A stretch of DNA of 11,123 bases from JAIVHC01 sp049975505 (GTDB lineage: Bacteria; Desulfobacterota; Desulfuromonadia; Desulfuromonadales; Desulfuromonadaceae): assembly GCA_049975505.1 (NCBI GenBank), contig JBNGCY010000075.1:1-11123 (forward strand), given 5' to 3'. Positions within the stretch are counted from its first letter, which is position 1; each line of letters begins with the position of its first letter. Below, in pieces: positions 5,694 through 11,123 of this stretch. The position numbers were made by a program, and so were the translations under genes. A model generated the notes under the pieces. The model searched no databases. It saw nothing but the letters and a program-made list of their open reading frames with translations, and had not been told where the DNA came from.

Positions 5694-7016
5694 ATGCACA
5701 TGTTACAAAAAACACTCTATACCACTTTATTTCTTATACTGTGCAGCATCCCGGTACATGCCGCCACTGTACCCCTTACCTTGCAGGAATGCATCCATCG
5801 CGGCCTCGAATACAACCCGGAAATTAATGCGTACGAGCTTGCCAGCGAAGAGGCCGAGCGCGGCATTGAAGAAGCCTGGGGGGCCTTTCTCCCCACGCTG
5901 AGCCTCAACTACAGCTACAACAAGCTTCAGAACAGCGCCAGCAACGAGCGTGATAATGACTATCTCGACCAGAACAGCAACAGCTTCAGCACCCGCCTGA
6001 GTCAGCCACTGTTTACCGGGTTTTCAGGAGTTGCCGGACTCAAACACGCACGCGCCAATAAAGACTACCGCGAAGCAGAGCTGCGCTATATCCGCAATCA
6101 GCTGATTCAGCGCATCAGCTCCAGTTACTACAACCTCCTCTACGCACAGCGGCGCACCCAGCAGTGGCGCGAATCGGTCAAGCGCCTCGAAGAGCAGGAA
6201 GATATAGCCGCAGCCTGGGTCGAGCAGCGCATGGCTCCTCAGTTACGCCTGCATGAAGTTGCCGCCGAACTTGCCAATGCCAGGCATGAACTCACCTGCG
6301 CCATTTCCGATCAGGCCATCGCCCGCGCTCAACTACGTGAATGGCTCGCCCTGCATCCCGCCGAAGATATCCAGGTGGATGGAACCATAGAGCAGCTGCG
6401 TGAGCAACCCTGTGAGGATCTGCAGACCTGTATAGATACCGCACTGGAACTGCGTCCCGAGATTGAACTCAGCCGTCTCAACATCGAGATGGCACGCCAT
6501 GACGCAAAGTCGATTCTTGCGCGCAATCTCCCCCGTGCCGAGATTGACGCCGCCTGGACTGATTACCAGCGCGAATACGATACCGACTATCCCGAAGATA
6601 ATCGCGACTACTACAGCGTTACCCTTAATTTAAGCATGAAACCCTTTCAGGGCGGGCGCAATATCTCTGCCTGGCGCAAACAGCGCATAGCAGTAGATCG
6701 CTATCAGCAGCAGCTTGCCAGCCAGCGCAACACCATCGTAACTGAAGTCAACACCAGCTTTGAGCGTCTCAAACAGGGCGAAGCACGCATCCGCGATGCA
6801 CGCAAGAGCATCGAACATGCCCGTGCCGCCTACGATGTGGCGATCAAATCAGTGGAAATGGGGATGTACTCCCTCGATGACCTCCTCGAAGCTGAATTGC
6901 GTCTCACGCGTGCAGAGCTTAAACTTACTGATGCCTTTGATGCCGTGCAGCAGGCAACGGTGGAATTGGAGTATGCCCTGGGAAATAAAGTCAGCACCAG
7001 AGAAAATCATCTGTAG
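5694..7016 (+). CDS. TolC-family outer-membrane channel of type I secretion
   Basis: This 440-residue outer-membrane factor would form the trimeric exit duct for the exporter and fusion protein upstream. Residues 1-23 are a signal peptide with cleavage expected after VHA (VHA|ATVPLT). The mature protein shows the two structural repeats of the family: repeat 1 about 27-220 (LQECIHRGLEYNPEI, then the SQPLFTGFSG strand-turn at 103-112) and repeat 2 about 241-430 (LQTCIDTALELRPEI, then SMKPFQGGRN at 314-323). Long amphipathic helices follow each. I prefer ATG at 5694 over the in-frame ATG at 5700 because AGAGG at 5678-5682 is better placed for it. The gene is split from its partners by 923 bp of repeats, so it may need its own promoter; none is obvious in 5573-5693. 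TolC-like proteins also serve RND pumps, but context favours type I secretion. Confidence 0.93.
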   Translation: MHMLQKTLYTTLFLILCSIPVHAATVPLTLQECIHRGLEYNPEINAYELASEEAERGIEEAWGAFLPTLSLNYSYNKLQNSASNERDNDYLDQNSNSFSTRLSQPLFTGFSGVAGLKHARANKDYREAELRYIRNQLIQRISSSYYNLLYAQRRTQQWRESVKRLEEQEDIAAAWVEQRMAPQLRLHEVAAELANARHELTCAISDQAIARAQLREWLALHPAEDIQVDGTIEQLREQPCEDLQTCIDTALELRPEIELSRLNIEMARHDAKSILARNLPRAEIDAAWTDYQREYDTDYPEDNRDYYSVTLNLSMKPFQGGRNISAWRKQRIAVDRYQQQLASQRNTIVTEVNTSFERLKQGEARIRDARKSIEHARAAYDVAIKSVEMGMYSLDDLLEAELRLTRAELKLTDAFDAVQQATVELEYALGNKVSTRENHL

Positions 7017-7098
7017 ATCCGCGGTAGAGATACCACATAACGCTGCATTAATATGATCTGCCTTTGATTCCTGCATCGAGGGACGAGCTGTACACCGT

Positions 7099-7986
7099 AT
7101 GAGAATATCAGCTGTACGCATATTCATGTTTTTGGCGTTTTTACAGATGCCAGGTGCCGGGCTTGCCCTTCAGACCGAAGGCATAGCAGTTCTCATTTCA
7201 CGCGAAATCGCTCCCTATATCCAGATGGTTGAAGGCCTCGAATCCGCGCTGCGCAGCTACGCGGTTCAGCGTTTTTTTCTCGATAGCGATGGCAATCCCT
7301 ACAGCCTGACCGCCACAACACCCGACCTCGACCCTGAAGCCTACACGGTTCTCGTGGCCGTCGGCCCCGAAGCGCTGCGCTATCTGCAGCCGCGCGCCCG
7401 GGATATCCCCCTGCTTTACGCCATGATTCTCAACCCCGAGAACGTCATCGATCCCCAATATACCCCCCCCCCGTGCGGGGTCAGCCTCAACCTTCCCGTG
7501 CAGAGTCAATTTGAGGTGTTAAAAACCGCCATTCCCGGAATCAGGCGCTTAGGGGTTCTCTTTGACCCGGCAAACAATGCCGCATGGTTTGCCCGCGCTC
7601 ACCCCATCGCCCGGAATATGGATATTGAGCTTGTTCCCGTCCAGGTTAACACGCAGAATTCGCGCATCTCCATCGTGGGCGACTATGCCAGCCTCGATGC
7701 CTTGCTCTTTATCCCCGACAAATCGATAATCTCCAAAGCGGTGATTCGCCACGTCATCAAGAGTGCCGCAACCAGGGGAGTGCCCGTAGTGGGCTACAAC
7801 AGTTTCTTCCATGCCAGCGGCGCCGCCCTGGTATTTTCCATTGACTATGCCAAAGTCGGGCAGCAGTGCGCTGCTCTGGTCAAACAAGTTTTAGAAGGTA
7901 AAGGTTGCGGCGGAAATATCCCGCCGCAGTTTGATGTCAGATCCAATCCCATAGTGGTCGAATCGCTGAAACAGTATCGTAATTAG
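7099..7986 (+). CDS. Periplasmic binding protein, ABC_sub_bind family
   Basis: This 295-residue protein has a signal peptide (about 1-23, cleavage near GLA|LQ) and a two-lobed periplasmic-binding fold resembling the ABC_sub_bind (PF04392-type) group. Family-like segments are VLVAVGPEALRYL, PLLYAMILNPENV, a GVSLNLPVQSQFEVLKTAIPGIRRLGVLFDP block at about 127-157, LDALLFIPDKSI, VPVVGYNSFFHASGAALVFSIDYAKVGQQ, and a C-terminal FDVRSNPIVVESL. No permease or ATPase gene is beside it, and its TAG is one base from the kinase ATG, so a sensory role is likelier than transport (inference). GAGGG at 7078-7082 is a somewhat distant ribosome site. Odd: a run of ten C at 7463-7472 inside the coding region could be prone to slippage. 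The ligand is unknown. Confidence 0.85.
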   Translation: MRISAVRIFMFLAFLQMPGAGLALQTEGIAVLISREIAPYIQMVEGLESALRSYAVQRFFLDSDGNPYSLTATTPDLDPEAYTVLVAVGPEALRYLQPRARDIPLLYAMILNPENVIDPQYTPPPCGVSLNLPVQSQFEVLKTAIPGIRRLGVLFDPANNAAWFARAHPIARNMDIELVPVQVNTQNSRISIVGDYASLDALLFIPDKSIISKAVIRHVIKSAATRGVPVVGYNSFFHASGAALVFSIDYAKVGQQCAALVKQVLEGKGCGGNIPPQFDVRSNPIVVESLKQYRN

Positions 7987-7987
7987 G

Positions 7988-9496
7988 ATGACCCGATTGC
8001 CCGATATGCCCATAAATGCCAATCCACATACGCCCACCCACGCGCTGCGCGCCTTTGCGCTGAAACTCGCACGTCTGCGCCAGTACCTTGCGCGCCGTAC
8101 CGGGCTGCACTCCATCCAGGGGCGCCTGGTTGCCATTGCCTTTGTATTTATCATAGGCACCGCCGTCGTCATGGGGATAACCGGTTACCGCTTTACCTCA
8201 TCCTTCGAGCGCCAGCGTTTTCACGAGCACTTCAATCTCCTCGCCGGTTACATGGCAAACAACGCGGAACTCGGGGTGATGATGGGAGATCCGGAGATGC
8301 TCCAGCGCCTGTGCCAGAATATGCTCCAGGTCAAGGATATCCAGAGTGTAACCATATTCGACGCCTCCGGAAAACAGATCGCCCGCAGCGGCACCCCGGA
8401 TGGCACTGAGCAGGGTATCGCTTCGGCGCCGGTAAAATCTCAGGTGATGGATGAAGCCGCCCTCTTTTCCGGCGATTTACCCGCCAGCGAGCACCTCGGC
8501 AGGATAGAAATCACCTACGCCCTCAGCGGCCTGCACGAGCTCCAGCACCAGTTGGCGCGGCGCTATACCATCATCTCCCTGATCCTCTCCCTCGCGCCTG
8601 TAGTCATGTACTGGATGCTGGCGCACGCCATAAACGCCCCCCTCAAGCAGCTGGTGAAGGTGGCGCGCCGGGTCTCACACGGTAAGATGGATGTGCGCGC
8701 CGAGGGTGGAACCCTCCTCGAAACCCGTACCCTCGCCCAGGCGATCAACGAAATGCTCGAAACCCTCGAAGAGCGCCGCCGCGAAATCCAGCGCACCAAC
8801 GCCGCCATGGCGCGCCAGCAGGTTCTCGCCGAAGTGGGTAAATTCTCCATGATGGTCGCGCACGAGATCAAAAACCCCCTTGCGGTGATCAAGGGCTCCA
8901 TGGATATCATCTCCCGCCCGGAGCGCACCAGCCCCGAGGTGCAGGCGCGTATGGCCGGATATATAAACGACGAAATCGAGCGCATGAACAAGCTGATCGA
9001 GGATTTCCTCATGTTTTCGCGCCCGCGCGATCCCGATTTCAAGCCCATGGGAGCCGATGATCTCGTAACCAGGATGCTGCACAAGGTCGCCCTGGTGGAT
9101 AACACCATCCATATCGACAAGCAGCTTCACCCCGCTGCTGTAAAACGTGTTGTGGAGTGTGATAATATCCAGTTTGAACGTGCTCTGCTCAATGTGGTGC
9201 GCAACGCCATAGAGGCCAGCAAAGACGCAGCCAAAGTCAGTGTCAGGGTCAGCAACGATGCCACCTGGCTCAACTTTGCCATCTGCGATGCCGGCCCCGG
9301 CATTGACGCGGATAAAATCCAGCGTCTATTTGATCCCTTTTACAGCACCAAGGCCAAAGGCACCGGCCTGGGGCTCGCCCTGGTTAAAGATGTTATCAAG
9401 GCGCACAAAGGTCAGGTGAAAGTCGCCAATATCGCCACCGGTGGGGCCTGCTTCATGCTGATGCTCCCATTGGCAGCGCAGACGCAGGAACAGTAA
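7988..9496 (+). CDS. Membrane sensor histidine kinase with periplasmic domain and HAMP
   Basis: This 502-residue inner-membrane kinase has TM1 near 45-65, a periplasmic domain of about 127 residues (66-192), TM2 near 194-214, HAMP about 215-267, and then the kinase core. Phospho-acceptor His292 lies in the H-box MMVAHEIKNPLAVIKG; the N-box has N402 and N406 (LLNVVRNAIEA), the G1 box DAGPGI is at 434-439, the F box FDPFYSTK at 448-455 and the G2 box GTGLGLAL at 458-465, so catalysis looks intact. The periplasmic part (LAGYMANNAELGVMMGDPEM, then SVTIFDASGKQIA) resembles CHASE8-type sensors; this is my reading, not proven. The start is either ATG 7988, one base after the previous stop and so translationally coupled, or the in-frame ATG at 8006. 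It should phosphorylate the regulator encoded 35 bp downstream. Confidence 0.93.
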   Translation: MTRLPDMPINANPHTPTHALRAFALKLARLRQYLARRTGLHSIQGRLVAIAFVFIIGTAVVMGITGYRFTSSFERQRFHEHFNLLAGYMANNAELGVMMGDPEMLQRLCQNMLQVKDIQSVTIFDASGKQIARSGTPDGTEQGIASAPVKSQVMDEAALFSGDLPASEHLGRIEITYALSGLHELQHQLARRYTIISLILSLAPVVMYWMLAHAINAPLKQLVKVARRVSHGKMDVRAEGGTLLETRTLAQAINEMLETLEERRREIQRTNAAMARQQVLAEVGKFSMMVAHEIKNPLAVIKGSMDIISRPERTSPEVQARMAGYINDEIERMNKLIEDFLMFSRPRDPDFKPMGADDLVTRMLHKVALVDNTIHIDKQLHPAAVKRVVECDNIQFERALLNVVRNAIEASKDAAKVSVRVSNDATWLNFAICDAGPGIDADKIQRLFDPFYSTKAKGTGLGLALVKDVIKAHKGQVKVANIATGGACFMLMLPLAAQTQEQ

Positions 9497-9531
9497 CCAA
9501 CTAGAATAAATGGGATACACAAGAGGTAGTC

Positions 9532-10941
<1,410 letters not shown>

Positions 10942-10962
10942 GGATAGGATACGGAAATAAAC

Positions 10963-11123
10963 GTGATAACAATTGCGCCCCATATATCTGTGCAAAGATA
11001 CCTGCTGCCCCTGCTGCTGCCGATCGTGTTGCTCTGCAGCCTGTGGCCGGGTAGCGTCTGTGCCTTTGATACCACAGAAGAAACCATGCTGATGTTTGTC
11101 GGCGAAGTGGAACCCACCATCAC
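10963..11123 (+). CDS. Probable TonB-dependent receptor, 5' fragment
   Basis: A GTG at 10963 opens a frame that runs off the window (53 full codons). ACGGA about seven bases upstream, with AGGAT before it, could serve as ribosome site; a later GTG at 10990 is possible. The first ~38 residues look like a signal peptide, with hydrophobic LLPLLLPIVLLCSLWPGSVC and likely cleavage after VCA, before FDTTEE. What follows (TMLMFVGEVEPTIT) resembles the segment before the plug domain of TonB-dependent outer-membrane receptors from several anaerobic Gram-negatives. The gene lies 21 bp after the regulator's stop and is probably in the same transcript. The assignment rests on a short stretch and the context. 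Confidence 0.6.
   Translation, partial: MITIAPHISVQRYLLPLLLPIVLLCSLWPGSVCAFDTTEETMLMFVGEVEPTI

Noticed and set aside
5680..5698. Possible sigma-54 promoter at the TolC start (GGCACG...TGC)
   Set aside because: The -24 half looks good, but the GC element is three bases too far and falls over the start codon.
7086..7119. Direct repeat AGCTGTACAC / AGCTGTACGC around the binding-protein start
   Set aside because: Two 10-mers 24 bp apart with one mismatch could be an operator but could equally be chance; the second lies in the signal-peptide coding sequence.

Overview
The window reads as accessory chromosome of a Gram-negative bacterium: it has a type I secretion system with an outer-membrane channel, a periplasmic binding protein, a two-component system with a sigma-54 type response regulator, and the start of what looks like a TonB-dependent receptor. 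Base composition is fairly GC-rich, with many cgc/gcc/ctc codons. The gene set would fit a Desulfobacterota- or Chrysiogenota-like organism, but nothing here fixes the taxon.

Layout: (1) 1-1107, the 3' part of a GT4-type glycosyltransferase. (2) 1115-1480, two copies of an 84-bp palindromic repeat, then a 20-bp minisatellite broken by a 100-N assembly gap (1289-1388). (3) 1618-4770, a PrtD-type ABC exporter and a HlyD/PrtE-type membrane fusion protein. (4) 4801-5572, a dense cluster of the same repeat with a small AT-rich GIY-YIG nuclease gene on the minus strand lodged inside one copy. (5) 5694-7016, a TolC-type outer-membrane factor that completes the type I secretion set. (6) 7099-11123, a tightly packed plus-strand run: ABC_sub_bind-type periplasmic protein, sensor histidine kinase, NtrC-family regulator, and the 5' end of a probable TonB-dependent receptor.

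How the genes may work together: the ABC exporter, fusion protein and TolC-like channel would span both membranes and export an unfolded protein in one step, but no substrate gene is visible. The binding protein has no permease or ATPase beside it; its stop codon is one base from the kinase start, so it more likely presents a ligand to the kinase's periplasmic domain. The kinase would then phosphorylate the sigma-54 activator, and a TonB receptor in the same run suggests control of ligand uptake. This is inference from gene order and domains.

The most unusual structure is the repeat. Each full copy is two inverted versions of a 28-bp hairpin module (CGTCAT, 6-nt stem, short loop such as CTTGA, 6-nt stem, ATCTC), with stems that differ in sequence but stay self-complementary. 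The GIY-YIG gene sits exactly between the two arms of one copy, resembling a REP-transposase unit in which a GIY-YIG nuclease replaces the usual transposase.
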